A model generated the notes under the pieces. That model had not been told where the DNA came from, made no database searches, and worked only from the letters and a program-made list of their open reading frames with translations. Below are positions 1 to 7,949 of a stretch of DNA of 22,085 bases, in pieces. Origin of the DNA: JACCYQ01 sp036675565 (GTDB taxonomy: Bacteria; Bacteroidota; Bacteroidia; Chitinophagales; Chitinophagaceae); contig JAKFER010000301.1 in assembly GCA_036675565.1 (NCBI GenBank), positions 1-22,085 on the forward strand. The letters run 5' to 3'. The first letter of the stretch is position 1. Each line of letters begins with the position of its first letter. Position numbers and translations under genes: made by a program.

Positions 1-107
1 ATTCCGGCCAATTCCATTTTGATTTTTGATATTGATCTTGTTGCGGTTTATTAATTCATAACATTTTCAAAGACGCTATAGCTTCCATTTACCAGTTTGG
101 TATGTGT

Positions 108-115
108 TAACTTTG
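108..115 (+). promoter_or_regulatory. -7 promoter element (TAACTTTG) of sdaA
   Basis: TAACTTTG is an exact match to the Bacteroidota -7 consensus TAnnTTTG. It ends 16 bases before the GTG start of sdaA, so the implied leader is only about 10 nt. I see no convincing -33 TTTG box at the usual spacing. The identical octamer precedes the NlpC/P60 gene at 18067-18074. The remainder of 1-131 shows nothing else I can support. Confidence 0.6.
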
Positions 116-131
116 CCTGAATTTTATTCAA

Positions 132-1562
132 GTGAAATACGAACCTATTTCTTTATTCGATATGCTGAAGATTGGTGTGGGGCCATCCAGTTCCCATACC
201 CTGGGGCCATGGCGTGCTGCACAACGTTTTGTGCAAACACTGGCCACAGAAGGAAAGTTGGTTGATGTTGCTTCCATACGCGTTTTGTTATATGGTTCAC
301 TAGCTAAAACAGGGATTGGTCACGGAACGGATATCGCTGTTCAATTGGGATTGGCTGGCGAAGACCCCGTCATATTCCCGGTTGACCAGATCCCGGGAAC
401 CATCAGTTCAATAAAAGAAAATAAAAAATTATTATTGAACGGATCACAGGAAATCTCATTCGATCCCATATCTGAAATTGAATTCCGCATAACAGAGTCT
501 TTGCCTTATCATCCAAATGCTTTAAGTTTTATTGCTGGTTTTAAGAATGGAGAAAAAGTTGTTGAAACTTATTTTTCCGTAGGTGGTGGTTTTGTAATTA
601 AAGAGGGTGAAACGGAATTAATCAGTCACCAGGTGCAGTTACCCTTTCCCGTTAATACAGCTGATGACCTCTTGCATTGGGTTCGGAAAACCGGGATGTC
701 TATTTATGAAATTGTATTGGAAAATGAATCTGCATGGCGAACGGAAGCAGAGATCCATGAAGGCGTATTAAATATATGGCGGGTGATGAAGGAATGTATT
801 TATCGCGGTTGTCACAGCAAAGGAACTTTACCAGGTGGTCTTTTTGTAAAACGCCGCGCCGCGGAACTCAATACAAAATTATTAGCTGGGAGAACATATC
901 ATGATTTTGAAAGCTGGATCGATGCCATCAGGCAAGGTGGTAACAGTTTTAAATATATCCTGGATTGGGTCAGTTGTTTTGCATTGGCAGTGAATGAAGA
1001 AAATGCGGCTTTCGGTCGTGTAGTAACTGCGCCTACGAATGGCGCTGCAGGCGTTATTCCTGCGGTACTTTTATACATGGTCATTTTTGGTGAAGAAAAA
1101 GTAAGTGAAGAAAAAGTGATTCCATTTTTAGCAACGGCAGCGGAGATAGGAAGTATTTTTAAAAAGGGCGCAACCATATCTGCGGCTATGGGTGGCTGTC
1201 AGGCCGAGATCGGCGTTTCATCTGCTATGGCTTCTGCTGCTCTTACGGAGTGTATGGGCGGCACCCAACGGCAGGCAATGATGGCTGCTGAAATTGCAAT
1301 GGAACATCACCTGGGTATGACCTGCGATCCTATTGCAGGGCTGGTGCAGGTTCCTTGCATCGAACGAAATACTATGGGTGCCATAAAAGCGATCACCGCT
1401 TCCCAACTGGCACAGCAAAGCACACCTGATTTTGCAAAAGTTTCGCTTGATGGTGTTATAAAAACCATGTGGGATACGGCACTCGACATGCATAGTAAAT
1501 ACAAAGAAACCGCTGATGGCGGTCTCGCTGTCAACATTCCATTGAGCCTGAGTGAATGTTGA
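132..1562 (+). CDS. sdaA: L-serine ammonia-lyase (serine dehydratase), single-chain iron-sulfur type
   Basis: Cytosolic enzyme that deaminates L-serine to pyruvate and ammonia using a [4Fe-4S] cluster. The 476-residue protein joins the N-terminal beta domain (GVGPSSSHTLGPWRA near residue 16) and the C-terminal alpha domain (PTNGAAGVIPAVL near residue 300) in one chain, as in E. coli SdaA. The three expected cluster ligands are present at C356 (GGCQAEIG), C398 (TCDPIAG) and C409 (PCIERN). Their spacings of 42 and 11 match what I recall for E. coli C343/C385/C396. The start is GTG: the conserved ISLFDMLKIG segment begins only a few residues in, so a later start would cut the domain, and a -7 element sits 16 bases upstream. 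It converges with the stress-protein gene. Its product, pyruvate, is the substrate of ppdK further along. No unusual features seen. Confidence 0.95.
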   Translation: MKYEPISLFDMLKIGVGPSSSHTLGPWRAAQRFVQTLATEGKLVDVASIRVLLYGSLAKTGIGHGTDIAVQLGLAGEDPVIFPVDQIPGTISSIKENKKLLLNGSQEISFDPISEIEFRITESLPYHPNALSFIAGFKNGEKVVETYFSVGGGFVIKEGETELISHQVQLPFPVNTADDLLHWVRKTGMSIYEIVLENESAWRTEAEIHEGVLNIWRVMKECIYRGCHSKGTLPGGLFVKRRAAELNTKLLAGRTYHDFESWIDAIRQGGNSFKYILDWVSCFALAVNEENAAFGRVVTAPTNGAAGVIPAVLLYMVIFGEEKVSEEKVIPFLATAAEIGSIFKKGATISAAMGGCQAEIGVSSAMASAALTECMGGTQRQAMMAAEIAMEHHLGMTCDPIAGLVQVPCIERNTMGAIKAITASQLAQQSTPDFAKVSLDGVIKTMWDTALDMHSKYKETADGGLAVNIPLSLSEC

Positions 1563-1603
1563 TTTTAAATTTTGTCACCAGCAGATATACTACTATCTAA
1601 CTT

Positions 1604-1633
1604 TTGTTGCGTCGCACACTTGTACGCTAACAA
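1604..1633. terminator. Possible hairpin between convergent sdaA and usp
   Basis: TTGTTGCGT (1604-1612) pairs with ACGC-t-AACAA (1624-1633), a 9-bp stem with one bulged T and an 11-nt loop. It lies in the 95-bp gap between two genes that converge, which is where a shared terminator would be expected. Neither strand has a clear T-run after the stem, so an intrinsic terminator is only a guess. Confidence 0.25.
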
Positions 1634-1657
1634 GAAATTCGGCATTCTTAATGCGTT

Positions 1658-2494
1658 TTATTCCGAGATTTTTGCATCTGGCAAAACTAAAAGTGGAATA
1701 TGGGTTCTCAGGCACATAGATCTCGTAGTACTTTGATTCAATAAACTCTCCCAAACGTTTAATTTATGAGGAAGCATCACTAAAAGATCTGCTCCAAATT
1801 CATTTATTTCTTTTTCAATCCCTTTGATTACTTCGTCCTCTTCTACATTTTTATAATCATAAGATACATCCTTAAAAGTTTTTTGCGTTTCAGCGTTAAC
1901 TATGGCTTCTTCCAATTTGCTTTCCCTTTCAGCGTTTGGTGTTACTACATGAAACACCTGCACTTCAGCATTGAACCTTGCAACCACATCAGACAATACA
2001 GAAAGTGAACCTGGAGAAAAATCCTGGTTACCATCAAAGGCGTATAAAATTTTTTTAACACCTAAGAATGTTGCCTCAGGTGGAATAACTAAAACAGGAT
2101 ATTGCGCTTTTCGAATTACAGCGGTAGTGTGATTTCCAAAAACCCTGTCACTCCAATTTTGAGCATGCATACCCATTATTACCAGGTCCGCTTTTGTATG
2201 CGCAACCAGTTCATCTATCGTATAAACTATTTCACCCAGTTTTGAGGTTGTGGTTATCTTAACACCGTATTGACGGGATATGGGTTCTGCCAGTTCAGAT
2301 AAATGTTCATTATTGGCTTTTAATAATTCCTCAACACCCGTTGCAGAAACCAGCCCGGTTGCAGCATGCACAGGAACAGTATAAGCATTAAACAAAACAA
2401 TGGATGCATTGGTGAATGCAGCTAAAGCACCTGCATATTGAAGGGCATTGCCAGCGTTTTCTGAAAAATCAGTTGCAACGATATATGTTTTCAT
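1658..2494 (-). CDS. Universal stress protein, tandem UspA domains
   Basis: A 278-residue cytosolic protein made of two UspA-like domains of about 140 residues each. The first opens with the typical IVATDFSENAGNALQYA strand-helix. It carries a version of the ATP-loop motif (GMHAQNWSDRVFGNHTT) followed by the usual PVLVIPPEA end strand. The family pattern G-x2-G-x9-G-S/T is only partly kept, with A for the second G and N for S. The second domain (from VKKILYAFDGNQ) ends with HIPLLVLPD but has no glycine loop, so it probably does not bind nucleotide. Tandem Usps of this form are common in Bacteroidota and are usually linked to stress or low-oxygen survival. That role is inference here. It diverges from a small membrane-protein gene, with a dyad between the two starts. 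Confidence 0.88.
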   Translation of the reverse strand: MKTYIVATDFSENAGNALQYAGALAAFTNASIVLFNAYTVPVHAATGLVSATGVEELLKANNEHLSELAEPISRQYGVKITTTSKLGEIVYTIDELVAHTKADLVIMGMHAQNWSDRVFGNHTTAVIRKAQYPVLVIPPEATFLGVKKILYAFDGNQDFSPGSLSVLSDVVARFNAEVQVFHVVTPNAERESKLEEAIVNAETQKTFKDVSYDYKNVEEDEVIKGIEKEINEFGADLLVMLPHKLNVWESLLNQSTTRSMCLRTHIPLLVLPDAKISE

Positions 2495-2515
2495 AATTTG
2501 CTGTTTATGATAATT

Positions 2516-2523
2516 GCAAGGTA
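2516..2523 (-). promoter_or_regulatory. Possible -7 element (TACCTTGC) of the usp gene
   Basis: Read on the minus strand, TACCTTGC resembles TAnnTTTG with one T missing. A similar form (TATCTTGC) precedes the nucleoside transporter gene. It ends 21 bases before the ATG at 2494. This is a weaker match than the exact elements elsewhere in the window. Confidence 0.35.
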
Positions 2524-2566
2524 GGTTTTATAAATATTTTTTATTGGTGATGGGAGTTTTGGAAAA

Positions 2567-2588
2567 ACATGATAATGCTCAATCATGT
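2567..2588. promoter_or_regulatory. Perfect inverted repeat, candidate operator between divergent genes
   Basis: ACATGAT (2567-2573) and ATCATGT (2582-2588) are perfect 7-bp arms separated by 8 bases. The same stretch contains TGA-N6-TCA (2570-2581), the core spacing of a Crp/Fnr-family site. Its centre is about 54 bp upstream of the possible usp -7 element and about 103 bp before the ATG of the divergent membrane-protein gene. The position suits an activator site, but no regulator is identified. Confidence 0.4.
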
Positions 2589-2680
2589 ACTATGCAAGGT
2601 GTTTGCTGATTATATTTACCTAATAAACCTAATATTGATTTTGCAATAGCAGCATGCTATCTTTAAATCATTTTATAATC

Positions 2681-3088
2681 ATGAAAAAAATTCTTACTTC
2701 CGGTTTAATTGCAGGCATCATCCTGTTTATTGTTAGCTATGGCGGGTTATTTCTCGCTATTAAGTTTATACCTGAATCTTTTGTGATGTATAATAATCCA
2801 TTGTTTAATTCCGATGAAAGTCGCAATGTGCTATTTTATTTACATGCTTTTATTATAAGTTTTGCCTTATCATGGTTTTGGCAAAGGTTTAAAGGATTGT
2901 TTAACGGGCCATTTATTTTGCGGGGATTGGAATTCGGTTTGGTTTATGCCCTTGTAGCTTTATTACCCGTGATGTGGATCACTTTCAGCTCGTTGGATAT
3001 TACGTTTGTAATGGTGGCCACCTGGTTTTTTTATGGACTGTTTCAATCTATTTTAGCCGGTGTTGTCTTTGCAAAGATCAATCCATAG
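2681..3088 (+). CDS. Small four-helix integral membrane protein of unknown function
   Basis: I do not recognise a family. The 135-residue product is mostly hydrophobic. By eye it has four membrane segments: near residues 5-25 (LIAGIILFIVSYGGLFLAI), 50-65, 85-105 (LVYALVALLPVMWITF) and 112-130. A short loop around residues 30-48 is rich in polar residues (PLFNSDESRN). The start is placed at ATG 2681, giving MKKILTSGL. An in-frame ATG nine codons earlier (2654) would add a less typical N-terminus. The gene diverges from the usp gene and ends 21 bp before the convergent YceI-like gene. No catalytic motif is visible. Confidence 0.7.
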   Translation: MKKILTSGLIAGIILFIVSYGGLFLAIKFIPESFVMYNNPLFNSDESRNVLFYLHAFIISFALSWFWQRFKGLFNGPFILRGLEFGLVYALVALLPVMWITFSSLDITFVMVATWFFYGLFQSILAGVVFAKINP

Positions 3089-3108
3089 AAATCCACCAGC
3101 TGGAATTT
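3089..3108. terminator. Possible small bidirectional hairpin between convergent genes
   Basis: AAATCCA (3089-3095) pairs with TGG-a-ATTT (3101-3108) around a 5-nt loop, filling the whole gap between the convergent membrane-protein and YceI-like genes. The stem is short, has one bulge and is AT-rich at its base. This is a position-based guess. Confidence 0.25.
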
Positions 3109-3109
3109 A

Positions 3110-3703
3110 CTAATCAATCACTTTCATTTTTACATTGAATTCCACTTGTAATTTATCATTGGTACGAATCATTCCGCCCAGCTTTTTGGGAGGGGTTATA
3201 TTAAAATCTGTAAAGAGTACTTCGCGGGTACCCACCAGCTGTATGTGGGTATTATCTGCATTGATAACTTTATAGTGTACTTCATATTTTTTTGTTACAC
3301 CCGCCAGTTCTATAAAAACAATTCCATTAATAATTTTATGTTTTGTATTCGGTTCGGGGTATTGATTAAGTGAAACAAATTTGATCATTAATTTAGGATG
3401 AACTTTTTCTTTCAAAATCTTCCTTAATTCATCTGTCATGGGCTTATTATGACAATCAAAGTTTTTTACATCCAAACGGATAGCCCCATTTAATTTGACT
3501 GAAGAATTATTGCTCCTGGTAACATGAATGGTATCTGGTTTACTGTAATTCGTAATAGCACAGGTAAAATGATTAACATTCGTACTGCCATCAACTTTCA
3601 GGGAGCCGCCACTCATAACAACCCACTTCAGGGCACCAGCATTATTATGAGGAATGTTAAATCCCGAAAGAAAAACAAACAGATATATTAACCAGGTCCT
3701 CAT
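3110..3703 (-). CDS. YceI-like secreted domain protein
   Basis: A 197-residue protein with an N-terminal hydrophobic stretch (LIYLFVFLSGFNI, residues 5-17) that looks like a signal peptide, so it probably acts in the periplasm or at the surface. The rest fits the YceI fold, a lipocalin-like beta barrel that binds isoprenoid-type lipids in characterised members. Visible family features are the opening GGSLKVDGSTNVNHF, the mid-region MTDELRKILKEKVHPKL and the closing strands LVGTREVLFTDFNI and LQVEFNVKMKV. The start is the ATG at 3703. It is monocistronic by position. The ligand and role are unknown. Confidence 0.75.
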   Translation of the reverse strand: MRTWLIYLFVFLSGFNIPHNNAGALKWVVMSGGSLKVDGSTNVNHFTCAITNYSKPDTIHVTRSNNSSVKLNGAIRLDVKNFDCHNKPMTDELRKILKEKVHPKLMIKFVSLNQYPEPNTKHKIINGIVFIELAGVTKKYEVHYKVINADNTHIQLVGTREVLFTDFNITPPKKLGGMIRTNDKLQVEFNVKMKVID

Positions 3704-3744
3704 TAAGTGATGTCAATTAAGTTGATGCCGACAGGATTGATCTT

Positions 3745-3765
3745 TGAAACCGTTTTAAAGTTTCA
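3745..3765. repeat. Short inverted repeat upstream of the YceI-like gene
   Basis: TGAAAC (3745-3750) and GTTTCA (3760-3765) are perfect 6-bp arms around a 9-nt spacer, about 42 bp upstream of the YceI-like ATG. It could be an operator or chance. The rest of the 3704-3938 gap is AT-rich, with no gene or other element I can support. Confidence 0.25.
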
Positions 3766-3938
3766 GCATACAATTTCGTTAATATCATTTAACCCCAACC
3801 TTGTATGAAACTACCCGAGATATGATTATTATCATGCTTTGAGATGATTGAAATTTGATGATTGTGAACCGCTGTTAATTAGTTGCATTTACTATGTGCA
3901 TTATTTGAAGCAGCTTCCATTTCAAAATTCCAGAATTA

Positions 3939-4712
3939 CTAATCTGCCAGTTCAATCCAAACCGGGGCATGATCACTTGTTTTTTCCCATCCGCGAACAT
4001 CTTTGTCTACACCTGCATTTTTTAATCTCTTTTCAATTTGCGGGCTTAATAGGAAATGATCTATTCTTAAACCTGCATTTCGTCCATATGCATTGCGGAA
4101 ATAATCCCAAAACGTATAGATGGTTTCATTGGGATAAAGTTTTCGAATGGCATCTGTCCAGCCCTGGTCAACTAGTTTTTTAAATGCAGCACGGGTCTCC
4201 GGACGAAACAAAGCATCATTCACCCAGCGTTCGGGTTTGTAAACATCTTTTTCAGTTGGCATCACATTATAATCGCCGGTTAAAATAACCGGCTTCCCGG
4301 AAGCATACAATTCCGCTGCATGAATGGTTAATCTTTCAAACCATTTTAATTTGTAATCGAATTTGGGTCCGGGAGCAGGGTTGCCGTTAGGTAAATAAAG
4401 ACAACCAATCAAGATCCCATTTACATTTGCTTCAATATAACGGCTATGCACATCTTCTTCATCTCCAGGCAACAACCGGCGCACCTCTTCAGGCTTTAAA
4501 TGCTTTGATAAAATGGCCACTCCATTCCAGCTTTTTTGTCCATGCCAGATGGCATGATAGCCTGCATCCCGGATAGCTTGTTCCGGAAATTTTTCCTGCG
4601 GTGCTTTTAATTCCTGCAGGCAAACTATATCAGGTGCTGATTCGTTAAGCCAGCGGAGTAATACAGGCAATCGTCCGTTTACACCATTTACATTATAAGT
4701 TGCGATTTTCAT
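3939..4712 (-). CDS. xthA: Exodeoxyribonuclease III (AP endonuclease)
   Basis: DNA repair enzyme that cleaves at abasic sites and removes 3' blocking groups in base-excision repair. The 257-residue protein covers one complete endonuclease/exonuclease/phosphatase domain. The catalytic and metal residues of the ExoIII family are in place: N7/N9 in TYNVNG, E34 in LQELKAP, Y106 in YLPNGN, D147 and N149 in GDYNV, D218/H219 in RIDHFLLS and D247/H248 in SDHAPVW. Length is close to E. coli XthA (about 268). The start is the ATG at 4712, supported by an AAAGGA ribosome-binding site 8 bases upstream. It lies alone between the ppdK terminator and the YceI-like gene. Confidence 0.95.
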   Translation of the reverse strand: MKIATYNVNGVNGRLPVLLRWLNESAPDIVCLQELKAPQEKFPEQAIRDAGYHAIWHGQKSWNGVAILSKHLKPEEVRRLLPGDEEDVHSRYIEANVNGILIGCLYLPNGNPAPGPKFDYKLKWFERLTIHAAELYASGKPVILTGDYNVMPTEKDVYKPERWVNDALFRPETRAAFKKLVDQGWTDAIRKLYPNETIYTFWDYFRNAYGRNAGLRIDHFLLSPQIEKRLKNAGVDKDVRGWEKTSDHAPVWIELAD

Positions 4713-4720
4713 AAATGTTA

Positions 4721-4726
4721 TCCTTT
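4721..4726 (-). promoter_or_regulatory. Shine-Dalgarno site (AAAGGA) of xthA
   Basis: AAAGGA on the minus strand lies 8 bases from the xthA ATG. It is one of the few clear Shine-Dalgarno sites in this window and supports the chosen start. Confidence 0.55.
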
Positions 4727-4811
4727 AAAAAATTTCATACTAACTGTCTGATCATTGCAGGCTTGTTCATCATAAAAATACCAAGACCTTAATTGATTTA
4801 CAGGATATTCC

Positions 4812-4850
4812 AAAAAAATATCGCACCCGTTTAGAGTGCGATATTTTTTT
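4812..4850 (-). terminator. Intrinsic terminator of ppdK
   Basis: Perfect 15-bp inverted repeat: AAAAAAATATCGCAC (4812-4826) and GTGCGATATTTTTTT (4836-4850), with a 9-nt loop. It begins 15 bases past the ppdK stop. On the minus strand it reads as a stem ending in a run of seven Ts. The flanking A/T tracts make it symmetric, so it could work in both directions, but only the ppdK side has a gene running into it. Confidence 0.9.
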
Positions 4851-4864
4851 AACTGAAAAGTGAA

Positions 4865-7702
4865 TTACAGTGAACTTTTTTTATCCGTCCCCTCATTCAT
4901 CTTTTCAAGATTTGCCAGTGCTGCAGACAAGCGGGCAACTGGTACTCTTGGTCCTGAACAAGAAACATAATCCAGGTTTAATCCATGACAGAAGCGAATG
5001 GAATTTGGTTCACCACCATGTTCACCGCAAATGCCAATTTTTAAATTGGGTTTATTTTTTCGTCCCCATTCTACAGCGATCTTCATTAATTTACCCACAC
5101 CATCTGCATCCAGAATTTCGAATGGGTTTTCATGTAGAATGTTTTTCTCAGCGTAAAATGGAAGAAACTTGTTTTCTGCATCTTCTCTTGAAAACGAAAA
5201 CGTAGCCTGGGTTAAATCATTTGTACCGAAGGAAAAGAAATCTACTTCTTCTGCCAACTCTTCCGCTTCTACACAAGCCCTTACAACTTCAATCATCGTT
5301 CCGAATTTGAAGTTCAATTTCAATTGGTTTGTTGATTCAATTTGTTGCCTTATTTCATCAACAAAAACTTTTACCTGCCTGAGTTCTTCGGCTGTGCATA
5401 CCTGTGGTACCATGATTTCAGGTCTTACATCAATTCCTGCCAGCTGGCATTCAGCTGTTGCTTCCAATACAGCCTGGATCTGCATTTTATAAATCTCGGG
5501 ATATGTTAATCCCAACCTGACACCCCGGTGACCCAGCATTGGATTTACCTCATGCAGTTCATGCACTTTCTTCAGCATCTGTTCTTTCTTTAGAATAGCC
5601 TGTTCAATTAACTCAACTCCTTTATTATTAAAAGGCATTGCATTTTTTATGTCCGGTTCATTTGCATGAAGCAGGTGCATACTGTTTATCAGGTTTGTTA
5701 CCCCATATGCCGTTTCTTTCAGGTGACGTAAATGCGTCAACTCTTCCTTGAGTTCATCTTCTGTTGGCAAAAATTCATGAATAGGAGGATCTAATAAACG
5801 GATTGTAACGGGTCTTGGAGCCATCGTCATTAAGATCTCTTTAAAATCCTGTTTTTGTATTGGCAGTAATTGTGATAATGCCTGTTCTCTTTCATGCTGG
5901 GTTTGTGCAAGGATCATTTCAATAACTATCGGTAACCTGTCAGAACCGTTGAACATTCTCTCTGTACGGCAAAGTCCAATACCCATGGCTCCATATTCCA
6001 ATGCTTTTAAAGCCGCATCTGGCGTATCGGCATTACCCATTACTTTTAGTTTGGATAATTCATCAGCCCAGAATAACAAAGTTTTTAATTCATCACTGAA
6101 GACAGATTCTACTGTTGCAATAATTCCCTGGTACACATAGCCGGTTCCTCCATCAATGGTGATATAATCACCATCGTAAAGTGTTTTTTCTCCAATATTT
6201 GCCTGGCGCAATTTTACGTCTACTTTAATTCCTTCAGCACCTGCAACACATGGTTTTCCCATACCTCTTGCTACTACGGCAGCATGTGAAGTTTTACCGC
6301 CGCGGCTGGTTAATATTCCCTGCGAAGCAAAGAAACCATGAATATCTTCTGGCTTTGTTTCTTCTCTCACTAAGATTACTTTTTCGCCGGCCCTGCCTAA
6401 AAATTCGGCACGGTCTGCATCAAATACACAAACACCGGAAGCTGCACCTGGCGATGCAGGAAGCCCTTGTGCTATGGGTGTGTTTTTGTGTAAAGGATCC
6501 AAACGCGGATGCAATAATTGCTCGATCATTTCAGGTTTAATCCTTAATAAAGCCTGTTCTTTGGTAAGTAAATTTTGTTTCACCATTTCAACAGAAGTAC
6601 GTACCATGGCGGTTGCATTCATCTTGCCATTTCTTGTTTGCAGGCAATACAGAATTCCTTTTTCAATGGTGAATTCGAAGTCCTGGATTTCTTTATAATG
6701 CGTTTCCAGTTTGTCCCGCAGTTCTTCCAGTTGTACATAAAGCTCAGGTAATTCTTCTTTCAGTAATTGAACAGGTTTAGGCGTACGTATGCCGGCTACA
6801 ACATCTTCTCCCTGTGCATTCACCAGGTATTCGCCAAACATGATGTTTTCTCCTGTGCCGGGATCTCTTGTAAATCCAACACCGGTTGCACTGTCATTAC
6901 CCATATTACCAAAAACCATGGCAACTACATTAACAGCAGTTCCATTTGCCATTTCCGGTGTAATATTAAACTCCCGCCGATAATCTATTGCCCGTTTACC
7001 GGTCCATGAATTAAAGACTGCTTTTATGGCTAATTCCAGTTGCTCATAGACGTTATCCGGGAAAGGCTTGTGGGTATAATCTTTCACTGCTTCCAGGAAG
7101 CGTTCAGTGATTTCTTTTAAATGATCTTCATTTAAACCGATGTCAAGATTAACACCTTCCCTATGTTTTACTTCTTCAAATATTTTATCAAAAATTTCAT
7201 CCGGGACACCCAGCGCAACTTTACCAAACAATTGAACAAAACGGCGATATGCATCATAACCGAATCTTTCATTCCCTGTTTGCTGGATAAGACCATGCAA
7301 GGTTTCTTTATTTAAGCCAAGATTGAGAATGGTGTCCATCATACCCGGCATCGACAAGGCTGATCCGGAACGTACAGATACCAGCAGAGGATTTAGCGGG
7401 TCACCAAAATGCTTACCTGTTGCGTCTTCCACTTCTTTCATATGCTGCAACACATCATCCATAAGTCTTTCGGGAAGTTGTTTATCTTCTTCCAAATAAC
7501 TCATACATGCTTGAGTAGATATAACAAAGCCTGGTGGTACATTTAATCCTATCTGCGTCATTTCGCAGAGATTGGCTCCCTTGCCGCCTAAAAGCTTTTT
7601 GTTTTTACCGTCTCCCTGGTGAAAGGAGAATACATATTTAATGTTTGATGCTGGAATTGTGGGCTTGGTTTTTTTAATTGCCGGCCCTATATAGGTATCC
7701 AT
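4865..7702 (-). CDS. ppdK: Pyruvate, phosphate dikinase
   Basis: Cytosolic enzyme that reversibly makes PEP from pyruvate, ATP and phosphate. The 945-residue protein has the three expected parts. The N-terminal ATP-grasp domain has LLGGKGANLCEM and SVRSGSALSMPGMMDT. The swivelling phosphohistidine domain has GGKTSHAAVVARGMG, with catalytic H473 and T471, the position phosphorylated in plant enzymes. The C-terminal TIM barrel has GIGLCRTE, GHRGVRLG, SFGTNDLTQ, GICGEHGG and catalytic C915 in SCSGPRVPVARL. Between HEFLP (642) and GHRG (725) there are about 40 more residues than I recall for the Clostridium symbiosum enzyme. The start is ATG 7702. An in-frame start at 7789 would add 29 unconserved residues and lies upstream of the -7-like element, so I reject it. 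A strong terminator follows the gene. Confidence 0.95.
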   Translation of the reverse strand: MDTYIGPAIKKTKPTIPASNIKYVFSFHQGDGKNKKLLGGKGANLCEMTQIGLNVPPGFVISTQACMSYLEEDKQLPERLMDDVLQHMKEVEDATGKHFGDPLNPLLVSVRSGSALSMPGMMDTILNLGLNKETLHGLIQQTGNERFGYDAYRRFVQLFGKVALGVPDEIFDKIFEEVKHREGVNLDIGLNEDHLKEITERFLEAVKDYTHKPFPDNVYEQLELAIKAVFNSWTGKRAIDYRREFNITPEMANGTAVNVVAMVFGNMGNDSATGVGFTRDPGTGENIMFGEYLVNAQGEDVVAGIRTPKPVQLLKEELPELYVQLEELRDKLETHYKEIQDFEFTIEKGILYCLQTRNGKMNATAMVRTSVEMVKQNLLTKEQALLRIKPEMIEQLLHPRLDPLHKNTPIAQGLPASPGAASGVCVFDADRAEFLGRAGEKVILVREETKPEDIHGFFASQGILTSRGGKTSHAAVVARGMGKPCVAGAEGIKVDVKLRQANIGEKTLYDGDYITIDGGTGYVYQGIIATVESVFSDELKTLLFWADELSKLKVMGNADTPDAALKALEYGAMGIGLCRTERMFNGSDRLPIVIEMILAQTQHEREQALSQLLPIQKQDFKEILMTMAPRPVTIRLLDPPIHEFLPTEDELKEELTHLRHLKETAYGVTNLINSMHLLHANEPDIKNAMPFNNKGVELIEQAILKKEQMLKKVHELHEVNPMLGHRGVRLGLTYPEIYKMQIQAVLEATAECQLAGIDVRPEIMVPQVCTAEELRQVKVFVDEIRQQIESTNQLKLNFKFGTMIEVVRACVEAEELAEEVDFFSFGTNDLTQATFSFSREDAENKFLPFYAEKNILHENPFEILDADGVGKLMKIAVEWGRKNKPNLKIGICGEHGGEPNSIRFCHGLNLDYVSCSGPRVPVARLSAALANLEKMNEGTDKKSSL

Positions 7703-7723
7703 ATAAAATGTTTTAATTACATG

Positions 7724-7731
7724 GAAAGTTA
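7724..7731 (-). promoter_or_regulatory. -7-like element (TAACTTTC) of ppdK
   Basis: TAACTTTC on the minus strand matches TAnnTTTG at all but the last base. It ends 21 bases before the ATG at 7702 and lies inside the longer open frame from 7789, which argues for the shorter ppdK reading. The rest of the 340-base stretch between ppdK and mqnE holds the mqnE terminator and a small folded patch at 7921-7969. I see no gene in it. Confidence 0.45.
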
Positions 7732-7920
7732 GGAGAGGGAACCAGGGTGAAAAATGATCGCCATCAGTCAAAAAGGTAGTTGCCGTCAATGGATTTAATT
7801 AAAATAACTCTCTGTTGGACAGTAATTCCAAAGTTGCCATTTGGAATGGAACACTAAAATGATCCGATCGCTATTTGGATGAATTATTTGATGCCGTATA
7901 AGTGAGTGACCCCGGGTTCC

Positions 7921-7949
7921 GTCCCTGATAAATCAGGACCTCGTCAGGG
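7921..7949. repeat. Nested small inverted repeats in the ppdK/mqnE gap
   Basis: GTCCCTGA (7921-7928) can pair with TCAGGAC (7933-7939, one bulged C). Alternatively, CCCTGA can pair with TCAGGG (7944-7949). The patch is more GC-rich than its surroundings and is followed by TGGCA...TGCCA (7951-7969). It lies beyond the mqnE terminator and well upstream of the ppdK -7 element. Function unknown. Confidence 0.3.

Noticed and set aside
2654..2680. Earlier in-frame ATG for the small membrane protein
   Set aside because: The ATG at 2681 gives a typical Lys-rich start directly before the first membrane segment. The extra nine residues add nothing recognisable. Either start remains possible.
3848..4183. 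Plus-strand open frame overlapping xthA antisense
   Set aside because: Most of it is the complement of conserved ExoIII coding sequence, and the non-overlapping 5' part shows no signal peptide, motif or promoter.
4870..5492. Plus-strand open frames opposite the 3' part of ppdK
   Set aside because: They lie antisense to highly conserved PPDK coding sequence, with low-complexity translations and no start signals.
7703..7789. N-terminal extension of PpdK from an earlier in-frame ATG
   Set aside because: The 29 extra residues resemble no PPDK N-terminus known to me, and a -7-like element lies inside them, so ATG 7702 is preferred.
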